Shown one piece after another: positions 1-13,200 of a stretch of 64,000 nt of DNA (within the stretch, counting starts at the first letter, position 1; each line of letters opens with the position of its first letter). Made by a program: the position numbers and the translations under genes. The notes beneath the pieces were generated by a model. It had not been told where the DNA came from. It searched no databases and worked only from the letters and a program-made list of their open reading frames with translations. Source of the DNA: Mesodorylaimus sp. YZB2_4 (taxonomy: Eukaryota; Nematoda; Enoplea; Dorylaimida; Dorylaimidae); assembly GCA_030248295.1 (NCBI GenBank), contig JASANH010000938.1, positions 1,984,001 through 2,048,000 on the forward strand, read 5' to 3'.

Positions 1-1837
1 AGCACACCCGTGAACAGGTCCACAAATGCCGCCAAAATTCTTGTCTGCAATTCCAAAACGCAAAGTGTTTCATCGGGCGTCTTGTCCTGAAATGGAGGCT
101 GTCGAGAAGCCAGCAAGGACCCCCCGAACTGGTCGCCCACTTCCGCCAGCCTCGGGTTGTCGGCAAGGCAATAGAGGTCCTTGAGAAAATAAAAAAGGCC
201 AAGTTCCGCACTGTCGAACAAGGATCGTTCTAAATCCTGCGATCGAGTCGACTGTCTGAAAGCGATAAGTTAGCGAAGGCAGAGAGCCCGTCGTGACGAC
301 AGCAGCTCACCTGGGCTGACCAGGTGGCACATAGATCACCAGCCAATGAGAAACTGGTTTGGGTTTAAAGCGGCAAGTCTGCTGGGCGATCACTTCCTTG
401 AACAAGTTCGAAATGGCTCGACTTAAACGGGAGCCTGAAAAGGTGGTCATCAGGAAAATAGAGCAGTGGTCGGATGACTGGCATACCGATCCTGTCCCAG
501 ACACCATCCTGATCGGCTTTCTGGATCACGGCTACGATGTTGGCGGGTACGTCCTCCTGTCTATCCAAGCCCAACACGCGAAGGACCATCGTTCGGAGTG
601 GTTTGTCAAGGACGAATGACAGACGGGACTAAAAGCACCTCAGTTCGTGACTGCATGCAGTGCAATCGAATACAGAACACACGTACTTCGGGATCGCTTC
701 TGGCTGTTAATTCTCGACTGTCTTCGATTAGCCTGAAAGGGGGCAGCCTGAAATCGGGGATAAGCAGGCGAGAAGTTATTGCTATGGGATTACGGACAGC
801 ACAGACGGGTCCCCGATCGTATCCAGGATGCCCCATCATCCAAACTAGGCATACCTGTTTTGCGAGGGTGTCGTGAGATGCAAGGGATAGCGGCCGTCTG
901 TCATAGTAACTACGGCCCCCTGCCTCGCCAACGATGTCAGACCCGTTAGCAGGGCCACACACTGCTCGTAGATCCAAGGCGATATTGGCTCCGACTGCGA
1001 CAGAGTCCGTTCCAACCATTCCAGAATTGATGGCTGCGCATCCTCGCCCAACTGGACCACATCGTTCTTGAAAATAAACTGGACAGTTCCAGCCTCCGCC
1101 ATTTTCTCGTGCGACCTCAAACGCGCAAACTCGGACCGATCCAAAGATGGAATGAAGAGAATCTTCTGAACCACAGTCGATATTGGAGTCTCCAACTTTG
1201 ATTCACTTTCTGTGAAAATATCGCGTAGCTTCTCGAGCAGGCTGCGTTTCTTCGGCTTGCCTTTCTCGAAGCACCCCTGCAGAGCGTCCAGCAAACACTC
1301 TACATGCCTCAACTTCGACAGAGCAGACTCGATTTCATGGAAAAGACGGTTAGCTTCCTGTGCGCGGTGTTCCCAACCTTTTAAGTCCGCATCGATCACC
1401 TGGATGAGGGCGATACCAATCTTCGGACCTATGATCAGATAATCGCACATGCAAGTCGACAATTGATTGAGCTCCTTTCGAAACAAGTCCAATGCTTTCC
1501 GACGATTCTCTGGCAGGAGATCAATCAATAACTTGCACAGGCCGTCGTCAAACTCGAAATCTGCTATAGCGATAAAGGGGGATCGAAAATGTCCTTGGAT
1601 CAATTTTCGAATGTCCCTCAATACCATCGATTTGGCTGGGTTCATCGCCAGTTGCCTCGAGGGGCCATTGCTCGTGTCTTGAACGTATCTCATAGCGTAA
1701 CTGCTTGGACGATCGTACTCGTTCCAGTAAGGGCAAATAGCTTTGAGGAAGCTCTTGGCCAGATCATCAAAGGATTGTATTTCTTGTCCGTGGGGTCCGA
1801 AAAGTCGAATTTTTGATCGATATGATGAAATTTCCAT
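1..1837 (-). CDS. 5' part of a large unrecognised protein, running off the left edge
   Basis: Five exons can be joined with consistent phase: 1837-855, 747-687, 628-487, 434-311 and 255 to beyond base 1. Introns are 53-107 nt and end in typical TTTCAG or TTTTAG sites. The start is the first ATG of a 983-nt open exon; the protein opens MEISSYRSKIRLFGPHG. About 555 residues are visible. They are mostly helical-looking and rich in Leu, with no signal peptide, no membrane segment and no motif I recognise. The phases and the continuous sense of the joined product make the coding call strong. The function is not known to me. A large helical scaffold or repair-type protein would fit the composition, but that is only a guess. 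The gene continues to the left, so its length and C-terminal domains cannot be seen. Confidence 0.75.
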
Positions 1838-4800
1838 GTCTCCAATAGCTTAGGCGCTTTTTGCACAGAACTTTTGAGCCAACTGTTAACCAATTTGCAG
1901 ATGAGCGGACGCCTGGCTCATGCGACTAGTTTGCGCAAGGATGATTGCAACGTACTGACTTTAGCGCGCACCGTGTTCGACAATTTTCCATCGTTTTGTT
2001 TTATCGTTGTTGGCTAATGACTGATAAGACACGTGCTGGGGTTTTGCGTGGGATTACTTGGTGTTGGCTGTAAGTAAAGCGGCTGCGTCTTGACTCCGAC
2101 GAACATATGTAGCTTAGGAAAACTAACTGTGAGCTACTCATAATGATAATTTGGTAAGACCGTATACGCTTGCTTGGAAAAAGTCAAGGTTTTGTTCTTG
2201 CAACAGGTCCCGATTTGTGCTGGCTTCGATTATACTGTACAGCACACTATATTCCAATTTTGTATCATGCAGGAAATCGCCAAGCGCCATGAGACAGCGT
2301 CCTGCTTCAAACCAAACTGGTATAGTGTGATAGGCGTGTTTGGCCGGTGGGGAAGGTTGTGTAATTTGGTTGCCTTGACTGGCCGCCTAATACACGGAGC
2401 AATGTATTGGCTTGCCTTTATTGGCCAGTCGATACAATCTCTCCAGGCGAGGCAGAAACCCGTTGGGTTGATGTCTTGAGCTCCTACTACTATGTGGCCT
2501 GCCTGGAGTGTTTTTGAGACCACCCGCTCCCCGCGGTTCCTTCTCCAATCAAAGGCCGTCCAGCCTGTTGCAGTTGCAAAAATCATCATGGCGGGCGGTA
2601 TGATATGATCAGTTGGTCGATGAGTGACCAGAGCACGGCGATAGATACAACAATGTGACCTCTCACTTCTTTTTCATGTGTCTTGGTTGGTACTTGGTCT
2701 ATGATCCATGGTCCAGGTTTGCTCCGTGCTTACTGATCTGCATCCTCGATGCGCGTCCTCATTGCGCCGAGCCGAAGAGGCGAAGAGAAGAAAATCAACG
2801 CAATGTCTTTTTAAGATAGCACGTATCCTTCTTAACTCTGGTGAGATTACAGAACAGCCTGGAACTTTAAAAATTCGCGGTGAATCTGATTCGATTTCAG
2901 TCAAGTATTCTCAGTGTTTATACGTAGAGCGGAGAAGAGATAATAGCCACAGTACGAGGTCTTCTGAACTGGCTGAGCTCGAGATGGATAATACAGTATG
3001 CGGTCCGTTGTCGACCGCGCAGCCACCGCACGCCATAACAGATACTACTGTCAATAAAGGGGAACTGGTGACGGTGACAGACATCAAAACAATGGAAAGA
3101 ATCTATCAGGCATGTGTAGGCGTTGTTGATTAGGGAAGAATTGCACACAACTCTTGATGTGGCATGTCAGTGTGTATTCGAAGACATGCTCTATTGAACC
3201 GTGCTGAATCTTACACTCCACTGCGGCACTGCTACAGCATGCTTCCTCACAGCACCTCTTGGGCTCACTTGAGCTGCATGAGTCACAATTTTGAGACCGC
3301 TCTTCTGTTTCTTCCTAACATTTGTGACAGGCCCTCGATAGGGATATTAGTATACTGCCACAAAATTCAAACTAGACAGATTTGAAACGAGAAACGTACA
3401 AATGTTCTTTTTCATGCCACTTGAATGACTAGTTTTAAGACTGCTGTCGGAAAAACTAGTCCTGTTTGTCAGAACGCGCAGGTAGGTTATCGAAACTCCT
3501 CGACAGGAAATGCATCAAGCAGCTGTCAGTCGATTTGAAAAATACTCTCTCGACCTCGAAACTGTTGCCGCTTGATGGAGGGCGGGCAAGCGCGGGTGCT
3601 TTGAACCAGGGGATCCATGAATGGTACTGTCATGCATTTCTGGCTAACAAATGTAATCTTGTCAAGGCGCATAGTTTGACCTTTAGGCGACAAAATATTT
3701 GCTTCGATGCTTTTATTTCGTGTCTCGGGAAATGTTCCTTCATCAGAGCTGGATACAGAGAGCGCGATGAGGAGGCTGCGAGTGGCGCAAGATTGGCACC
3801 CTCGAATATGAGTTAATTCGACGGCTGCATCAAAAGTGCCGCCTGACCCATTATCTTTCTCGGAAGTCATTGAGCATAGATGAAATTGAAAACAGGCCTT
3901 GCTACGAAATTAAATGATTCAGTACGAATCCGACGACACGCTCGTCTCGATTGTGTCTGTCCATCCAGTCGTGAGCAGACTACAGTAAGACATACTGTAG
4001 AAGGCTGATCGGGCCTTGTGGCGAGAGGGAATAAAGCACGGACACAATGCATTCGGTGATATTATGTCGCTTTTTCGTCGCTCCGACGACCTTCGGGATA
4101 CTGGCCGTTTGGAAACGTAGTCCACGCCGGTCTTCTTTGTGATCATTCGGTTATTATTTGTATGCTATTCAACGAGGAAAGATAAAATAGGAATCGAAAT
4201 TGCGCCCTAGACAGCCATGACACGTTTCGTCCGACGTTTCGAAAAGTGGCGCCGACCCTCTGTCACACGTGAACACAAAAGTACAAGTACACAAGACCCG
4301 TACAGAAGGCGTAAAACGCGTTTTTCATCCATCCGCCCACTCGGCATTGTGCGAAAGGAAGGAACAAACACTGCCCCAACCCCTCCCTTTTATTCAATCC
4401 GCAACAGGTTTGCTTGGTTTTGCGAGACAAGAATTCAGTTACAGTATGCCGGTGTTCTGTGCAAGCCGATATACTCTCAGGAGACTTTGGAGAGAATGTG
4501 CCGCGGTTAGGAGCGAATTCGCCATCTGGCTTTCGGTGGCCGTCCTCTTATCTGGGGTCATAATGGTACAGTAGTCCCATCCGAAATGCGATCAAGTTTA
4601 GCCGAGGACTGACCACCAATACAAGACTCATTTTCTTTTCTTAGTGTTACTGTAAAATGCTATTTTTTGTTTCTTAGAGATGGCGTGGAATTAGGATCAT
4701 TAGAGGAAATCGTGGGTTGCGTACGTAGTTTGGCGTGGAATGAGGTACTCGCTGCAACGACGTCCCATCACACCACTCCCATCCGAATGGTCCTTGAATG

Positions 4801-5709
4801 AGGCTTAATTTGCAAAATCAACCTTTTCATGTTTTCCGACTGCTCGGGAATGTGAATTGCGTCCTAGAAATAGGCTCCTATCACCGATCTCCACTGCCTT
4901 ACAGTATGCGAGCCAATCGGGCCGAGTCCATTTCCGATGTCTTTATGAACAGTACACGACACATTTGAGGGATAGTGCGAAAACATCTTCCACGAACCAA
5001 GCGCACTGAACCAACACAGTAGAGTATCCGAATTACACCTACCACACGAAAATAACAAGTGCATCGATTACAGATATAAAGCGCTCGATTGCCTACAAGC
5101 ATTATTCCAAATAGCGTACAGCGCAGAGTAATGGAGAGTGGGCTAACACAGACTAGCAGCCCTTCCTATGCTGCTCTATCCAACAGGGACACAAGGAAAT
5201 GTGCACACGTTGAGATTCCGAAATGCCCAAGCTATCCATATCCAACACGTTTTCCAAAGTATCGCATCGACTCACAGAAACCAATGACACGAAGATACAA
5301 GAGGGGGAACTGCCCACAAGCATAATAGACACATACATCGCCCACCCCTCAACACCGCATCTCTATGCTCATAATTAGTAGTCATGGTTTCTAAACGCGG
5401 ATACGGAAGCTCCTCGTCAAAAAACAAAACAAGAAAGATACTGTAAGCCGACAATGTCCATAAAAGGTCTTGTAGGAGCCCTTGTGCAATCTATTATTGT
5501 CATATCTCAGGCTCGAGTCATGGAAAATTACTCACGACCACCAGAAGAAAAGAAGTGTATCAAGCTATCCTAAACTCATACCACGTTCAAAAAAGGATAT
5601 AGATCATCTCGTACTTTTTTCGGGACGGGCCCACGAATCGAAACAGGATTGAAAAGTCAGGACTCCTCGTGCCGACGAATGCATGGCGAATCAAGATCTG
5701 TCACTGCTG
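1838..5709. other. intergenic, no supported gene
   Basis: Only short, compositionally random open frames occur here. The longest, 2708-3133 (+), has no recognisable motif and no convincing splice partners. The stretch is marked by at least eight copies of TACTGTA or TACAGTA (2233, 2992, 3981, 3993, 4440, 4567, 4649, 4900). It contains the downstream flank of the minus-strand Hox gene. Confidence 0.5.
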
Positions 5710-8700
5710 CTAATAAGGTCGATTCGGCAAGACGGGAAAGGTAGAAGAGAGATTCGCCATTGCCTTCAAATCGTGATCTTTCGTCTCTTCCGCCGATCCA
5801 GTCGTCGAAGCCGAAGCTGCGGCGGCGGCAGCGGCCGCCCAACAAGTGGATGTTGGTTGCCGAAACGGGACACCGGCCGCAGTTGGATTGTGGTGATGGC
5901 TTACTGTAGCCGCTTGGTGATGGGCAGCTGCTACTTGATGGTGATGCAGAAAAGGCGAATACGGATGAGGATGCGCATGGTGAGCGCCACCGTAGTGAGC
6001 GGCCGCCGCTGCAGCCATTTGCTGTTGCTGTTGCTGCTGGTGATAGACTTGCTGCTGCTGCTGTTGCATTTTCTGCTGCTCGAAAGCTTCCAAATGGGCC
6101 AACGCTGAAGACGTCGACGACGATGACGACGACGACGTAGACGAGGTAATCGGCTGCTGATGTTGGCTCGAATCTTGATTCAGGATCTGTTGCTTTTCCA
6201 TGGCGCAAGAACTTTGGCGATTCGTTCCAACCGCTGCGGCAGGCCCCCGATCGCTACCTCCGAGTTTTGTTCCGTTGCTGCGTTGCTGTTGGGCTTGGTT
6301 GTGATGGTGGACTGGAGGAAGAGGTTGTCCAGCGTTGGCACCAGCCGATGTCGACGACGAAGCGCCGCTCGTCGTAGCTGAAGTTGACGTTTTCTGGTCG
6401 CCTTCGCTCGAAGAGTCGCCCATCTGCTTCTTCTCTTTCTTCCATTTCATACGGCGATTTTGGAACTAAAAAGCGAAACAAAGTTTGAGGTCTTGGATAA
6501 GGGTGATAGCTACGTCCAGCGAGGCAACATCCGACCAGTGGGGAACTCCAATTTTCCAAGCAGCAAATTCCAGTATCGAGCAACACCACCAACTCAACAG
6601 TCCGACAGACGTTTGACGGAGTTGCGCAAGATATCACCCGTCAAATCTGCGTCATCGCTAGCTATACACCATGTATGCCTTAAAATCGCCTGTGCCTCCA
6701 AAAAAGCTCACTCCTATCCTTCAATTCGTACTGGTCCAGCACAGCTTACCCAAATCTTGATTTGTCTCTCAGAGAGTCCCAGCCAAGTCAGCTCGATGCG
6801 CCTCTTGCGCGTGATATATCGATTAGTATAAAATTCTTTTTCCAATTCCATGGTCTGGTATCTCGTGTAAGTTTGACGACCTCGTTTCCGCTCGCCTAAA
6901 AAAGGAGTTACTTTTGATTTATTGATCAGGGGTGTTTAGCGAAAGGATCAGAAGTCGCATTCTCAAGGACTCTTCGATCAAACACCTGTCCCCAACTCTG
7001 TGTGACACCGTCACTCTCTAGCTACCTTGATTGGCGCAGCAGGTTGGTCTGATTGAGCTAAGCTCGGAATGTGGCCACTCAGATTGCGCGAGTCCCGCCT
7101 CGATTGTCGGTTGCGCATTCCTGGCGTGTCTATGGGTAATGGCTGGTGACAGTTGTGCGTATACGTAAAGTTTTGACAGTTGATTTGGAAGCAAGGCCTC
7201 TGGCGCGCCGTCCCGACTTTAGAAAAACGCCTTGACTGTCCTGGTTCAAAAGAGTGTTGTCCATTGGTATGTGCGTTTCGGAAAATGATCACAGAAACAA
7301 GAGAGAAAAGAAAGCCGCCGCCTGGACCATTTTTATAGCCGCCATTTATACCTCCAGCAACCAATCGAAACGAAACATTATGAAAAGACGTCCATAAAAC
7401 ATTCCAACAAGTTCGCCTTTGAAGACGCCGCCGACATAAATTTCCTTAACGTTCATTTAGTATTTGGCCAATGACAGGAAGTCAGCGGTCGCCCGCTCCT
7501 CATTTCACCCCAGTCCCGTCGACCATCCCACACCAAACGCGTTTCGGTTTTCGTTTTCACGCCCTCTCCGACGCCTTTCTCTACGGTACGTGTCTGCCGT
7601 GCGCCAAAGACCGAGAGTAGAACACAAAATATACGACCAATATTCACGAAAAATGGCACAAGCAAAACGGACACGTTCCAAGCACCGGATGCCCGGCTAG
7701 GACCCAAAAGCGTGTAGACTGCTCATAAATGGTTAACAAATGCTGTGAACACGACCGGAATTAGGATCCTCCTCAAACACCACTTCCCTCCCAAAGGCCA
7801 TTGCTAGGCGGCAGTGGTCGAGAGTGCATGAGCCCAGCTACTTGCCAATGCCCAAACACAAGGAATATGCAACTTCTGCAAAGTGCCACATTTGGTTAGT
7901 TGAGAGAGCGGCGTGGGCCGCGTCCCTGGCGTGCCATTGAAAGAAGAGCAGTAAAAGATGAAGGAAAGACCGCTAGTGGCAAAAACAATAATGGTGGGAC
8001 AAAAGAAAGGAAACGAGCGCCAGCGTCGATAGCGGCTCCAATTTGGTGTTTATGAGGGCCAGGAAGGTACACGTTACACCTGCCGTGCACATCGGTTGAA
8101 GCCCCGCAGCGATCGTAAACGAGCCATTTGAGAAAGTCAGTGATAATGAATGAGCGCCAATGATGATTGTCGACTTGGATGGCGATTAAATGCAATGAAA
8201 GGCCTATTTGCGTCAGACTTGATGGCGCGTCGTTTTTATGCTTGCTTTTGAAAACGTTACGATCCTTGCCTGCGATTTATACAGTACGAGGTATGGGCGC
8301 ATAATCGGCGACGCCACCTGCTTCGGTGGTCTCGTCCTAGGCTTGTATTGTGCATGTGTGCCCATTGCTGGCGCGTATGTCGAGCATGGCACGGATGTAC
8401 GGTAGCCCCTCGCCATCTTCCTCCAACCACCATGCGCAGCTTACTGTAGAATTCGCGAGCAGCAGTTTTTAGGCGAACGTGAGAACGAAGTGATCTGGGT
8501 CAGAGGAAAAATAAAACCTCACTCGGTGCGAACAAAATGCCACGAGTGTGAAAAGAAAACGAAACGAACAACTACATTCCACACTCGTAACAAAGGACAC
8601 TCAAATCTGAATTTCATAATTTTATCACCTCCAAAAACCCTCGTTTCGACAACCAGACCCAGAACTCGCTCGAATTTGTTCGCTCCGATTGGTTTACTGT

Positions 8701-10259
8701 AGACCGTGCATGCCACAAGGGGAGGGGTGACCAAGACAAGGCCGTGAATACGACCGATATGTTCCCATACCCCATGTGGTCACTTCGATCACTAGTGGTG
8801 GCAGTCGGAATTTAGAAGCTTGAGATGATCGGATTACACCAAAGAGCAGATAGAAGCTAGCAAAAGCCTACTTGGCTGTTGGTGGTCGAGGATGACAGCT
8901 AGGTGCAACGTTCAAACGGGTCCTGTCGACACTCGGACACAGCTCACGACAATCTGTCCAACTGATTTTGGAGATCCGATTTTGGTACCCTTTCCAGAAT
9001 CTTAAAAACGAAATCTTCTCAACATCCAAGATCTAAAAGGCTTACGTCGAAAGTCGTGAGCAAAATCTGGTAGCTATGCGACTGAAGTGCGCAAATCAAC
9101 CGGGCCCAGGTCTCCGATCGAACATCGGGGTATGAATTGTAATCGTTCCAACTCATGCGCGAATTCCGAAGAAGGGAAACGCAAATTTAAAACCTCAGAC
9201 AAACATCGGTTACTAAAACTGAGCTATTTCTAATAATCGGCGGTACCGCGTTTCGGGAAGGAGTGCGTATTCAAATAATCGGTGTCCTTCCATATTAGTT
9301 ATGACAAGATGGTATATTTCGGCGAATCTTCCCGATCAGACTCTCTGAGCAGCTTTTACTCACACAAGCAGTCCTTCTCTCCGATCCGTGAACTGATCAG
9401 ATGAGGGCAAAGATGCTGTTGACCCTACTGTGCGCCAAGATCCGAACCTCGAGTCAAAGCATCGAAGACAGTCAATGGCTCGCCACCCCTTCTGAGAACA
9501 CGAACTGTTGTGCTGCTGTCTTTGACTTCATGTGAGAGGGCCACATCCCGCCAGAATGACCGTGGACAGCAACAGAATTCGGGGACCCCTAGTCCTGTAA
9601 CCAGTCTCCGGAACATGCATCTCGGACTTCACGGCATGACACCCCAACTCCAGCTTACTCTTCTTACCTCCGAATCCGTTTACGCCCTTCAACCAAGGAT
9701 ATCCGGGTTGCTGTTGCGAGAACCAGGGATTGGCATATCCATTGGTTGCCGGATGGGCTGCGAACATGGCCGAATAGTTAGCCGCTCCATATGCGGCTGC
9801 AGGTACACCCATGCTGAGTGCTGCATATGCGTCCTCGGCTTGGTGCATGACGGCGCCAGCCGCCGCACTTCCAGCGTGGAAGAAAGCTGCCGAAGTGGTG
9901 TCGCCGACCACGCGATCGTAGGTGCTGGTCAGTCTGCCGTAGGGATAGTAATGGGACAAGCATCCACTCAAGCCGCTGACTCCGGACGAATTGACTCCCG
10001 ATACTGATCCGTACACGTCGGTTGTCTGGTAGACGCCGCCACCCGCTGCAGTCGGATAGAGACCTGATCCAGTGTTGGATGCACCAGCGCCCGGTTCGGG
10101 GCCAGTGGCGGCCGCATTAGCTGTTCCCGCTGCGGCTGAGTTGGAAGCCGAACCGGAAGCAGAGCCGGCACCGAAGTGGGACTGTTGCTGTTGTTGTCCC
10201 GTCTGTTGCTGCTGCTGAGACTGCGGTTGAGAGCCGGCGGCCAAAGGGTAGGCGCTCAT
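5710..10259 (-). CDS. Hox protein, Antp/Ubx type, with a 59-residue homeodomain
   Basis: DNA-binding transcription factor that would act in the nucleus to set segmental or regional identity. Exons are 10259-9668, 6895-6750 and 6465-5710 (introns 2772 and 284 nt), giving 497 aa. The product has MSAYPLA at its start, Ala/Gly/Ser-rich sequence, a hexapeptide YPWLK (187-191) that should contact a PBC/Exd partner, an 8-residue linker, then the homeodomain from about residue 200 ([13 protein letters not shown] ... [13 protein letters not shown]). The tail is rich in Gln, His and Ala. [13 protein letters not shown] and the short linker point to Antp; no UbdA peptide follows the homeodomain, which argues against Ubx or abd-A. 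Two oddities: hexapeptide Leu in place of the usual Met, and one residue missing in helix 2 ([12 protein letters not shown]). The splice phases match (1 then 0), so the model is firm; the exact orthology is less so. Confidence 0.9.
6018..6078 (-). repeat. CAG/CAA run encoding polyglutamine in the Hox gene
   Basis: On the minus strand this is a run of CAG and CAA codons giving two glutamine tracts of six to seven residues, broken by VYH. It lies in the tail after the homeodomain. Mixed CAG/CAA use suggests that the tract is held as protein sequence and is not a freshly slipped repeat. Confidence 0.8.
6896..9667. other. intron 1 of the Antp/Ubx-type Hox gene
   Basis: The 2772-nt intron between the hexapeptide exon and the homeodomain exon begins GTAAGAAG and ends TTTTTTAG on the minus strand. 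No gene is supported inside it. Hox introns of this kind commonly hold enhancers; I see no site cluster dense enough to name. Confidence 0.6.
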
Positions 10260-13200
10260 AATATGGCGATACGATTTGGAAAGGCGTCTTTAAATGGCTA
10301 ATTCACCTATACGGCCAGTCGTAAAACGAGCGTTTATATGCGCACGCACTATGCACCCGTTCGTGCCAATAGCAGTCGTCTCGGGCGCCGTAAACGCGTT
10401 TGAGTGTCGCGGAAACGCCGTTGGCGACACGATAACGTCTCCTTGTCTCTCCCTTCTAGCACCGCCTCGTCCAAGCCGTCGGTTGGTCGACGAGCGAGCG
10501 GGCGGAGTCGAGATCAAAATGCGCCTATCGGAGCGCGTCCGTGCTTAGATGGCAGCCGACGGTGTCGATCGCCAGCCGCCGCAATGACCGTCCGATTTCT
10601 TAGCAACTACTTTGACCAGTCCAATGCTCTTTTTCCGCCTTTTTCTGTTCTCTGATGGCCCTATTACAGTAAGTAGGCCGAAATGGTATGGGGCGAAAAA
10701 GATGAGCGCCACGTGTGAGCTGTGTAAGCTCGCTCGTCTGGCACCAAACGGGCTTTTTCCGTTATTTCCAAACCAAATGCTTTTGATCTCGCCGCCAGCC
10801 ACGTACGCTCGGCCAGCGGGGCAATTTGAATGAGTCGAGTGGTCAGCAGCTGGACTTTGTCCGGCAAGGAAATGTCCTCGGATAACCCCGACTCAAATCC
10901 ACCTGACAAATGGCGTTGGCACGTCCGCTCTGATTGATTCGTTTCCTGCGTGGTCTAGGAAAGAGAGAAAACTTGCTTGCACAGCTGGTTACTGTACCTA
11001 ACCGACGCCAGAGGACACGTCGCGACAGGGAGAGGACATAATTAGGTAAGGGCGGGCCAGAACACGAAAGTATGTTATGTGCCAATGTTGGGCATTCGTG
11101 ATCTTCATCATCGAAAAAGCGCATCCAAACCCCGAATCGAAACTGTTAATGACCACACTCGGCACAACTGTGACCTCCTTTCGCCCGATCCAATCCTATG
11201 CTTATTGTCCCTTGCGCAGTTTGATGAGGGTCACGTTCAAAGCACAGGACTGGAAAATGTAAGAACATAGAAAACTCTTGAATTGTCATGCTATTGAATA
11301 AGAATGGGCGAGTCCCACTCCCCACTCCCGTTTTAGACTCGGTCGAACATCACAACTAGCTGACCCAATGGCCCAATCAAAGAGACGATCTCGAACTCGT
11401 TTTGAAACACCTGACAGTATAAAGCCCCGGGCGATAACTGTTTGAATGTTCCAGCATGAGTCGAAGAAAGCCTAAGAAGCAAGAGTCGGAGCCTTGCTGG
11501 GCTGGGAGGAAGACAAATGGGCTTTGCACTGTTATCACGAACTTGGCTTTTTTCTCATTCAAACACTAATTACATTTTCCCCCAAGGACAGCCCGCCTGC
11601 CCATTTGACCACAAACCATTTAGAGAAACAATTCCAATTTAGCCGCGACACGTTTTTAGCTTTAGTCACCTAGAGCGACTAGTTTTCACGACGCTTTTAC
11701 GAGCTACAGTTTACGATGCGAAAGTGCATTTCACGCAGACACTAACCAGAATACGAGGAAAAGTGGCCGCGTCAAACGCTGCAGACAATATGCGCACATG
11801 TAGGTAGGCTAGTAGGACGGAGTATCTTTCCATTCGACTATTGATAGGCGATTACAATTCTTTTATCGCCGCCGTCCCAACGCGCAAGCTCGAATGGGAC
11901 ACTGCTGGCCAATGACCCGAGCTTGCTTCATAGCCCAATCAATTTATCATAAACTCGCGATCCTGCATGAAGCGACTCTTTTTACGAGCCATACCATTAG
12001 CAGTAAGAGATCGTAATTAGACCCGAGCGTAAGTAATAGCTAGAGTCCATAAGCCTGGCTCGGAGGTCGGGCACCTTGCCGACCAGTGCACAAATAGTTG
12101 CAACACGAGTGTGATCAGCGGCCGGAAGTGGATCCGATCGGCACTGAATTGTGGCAGTTGGAGTGGTCTGACATCCGATTAGCAGGTTATGGGCTGTTGG
12201 CGAGAAAATAATCGTCATCGGCTGGCGAGTATGATCGACGTAAAAACGTTATAGGCTGTTAGGAAGGGCTAGCCGGGCGATGGGTCCGTCGAGCGGCTAA
12301 TGGTTACAGGATTTATGGATCGTAAAAGGAATAGGATCGGTGTATATAATAAATAGGGACACGAGTACTGTCGCACCATCGCAATCGAGTTCCGTAACCA
12401 CCTCGGGCGGTCGGGTAGTCGGTTCTGGCTGGCAGCCGGAGTCCGGAGAGCAGACGCCCGCGGGGCTCAGTCACGCCGCTCGCAATCTGACCAATGGGGG
12501 CGATGGGAGTAATGGCGATTAGAATTTGGCTAACGCACCGCCTTCTCACATGCCCACGATCACTAGTTTGGAGTTGCATCGGCTGTCGCTAAGCCTGCGT
12601 GCCGTGTCTGCGCGTTCGGCGTGTAGTATATCTTTTGCTCTTGGAAATGCACACCATAGTAATATCTGTGTTTTTCTTCATCCCCGTTGTCGTCGTCATC
12701 CCGCGGCAACGTTTCACTTCGGAGAGAGAACGGAACAAGCTGCCACCACCAGTGCCAGTACCGAAACACCTTTTGTTCATACAACCGCCGTCAGTGGCCA
12801 GAGCGCCCCGCCTGCCTCATTCTATAATGTACCGTGGCGGCATGATCAAAGGCTTCTGCCGCGGACCTGTTTGCCAATGGCCTCCGCCGTCATAAATCAC
12901 GTGAAGGGGACGAAGAATCTATACCCGCATATGAACGTTTGGCGTTCTGCGTAATGCTATCCTCGGACGTTTTTAGATTAAACGCCTTGGACGGACACGG
13001 CGCTAAAAACTCGATACCTGCATAGTCCATGCCCGTGTCTTCATACCCGAGATACTTATCACGGCGCCCGAAATCGACCGCTCACCCGCCAACACAAATT
13101 GCCCAAAGTGACAAGTAGCCACTTTTCGAGACGCGCTTCATCTTTTCGCCTCATCGTCGTACTGTAGATCAGCCAAGCGGCTCCTTTTGATTTCGCCGCC

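Noticed and set aside
12526..12954. A 142-codon open frame between the Hox genes
   Set aside because: Composition is random-looking and there is no motif; overlapping frames of similar length exist on both strands.
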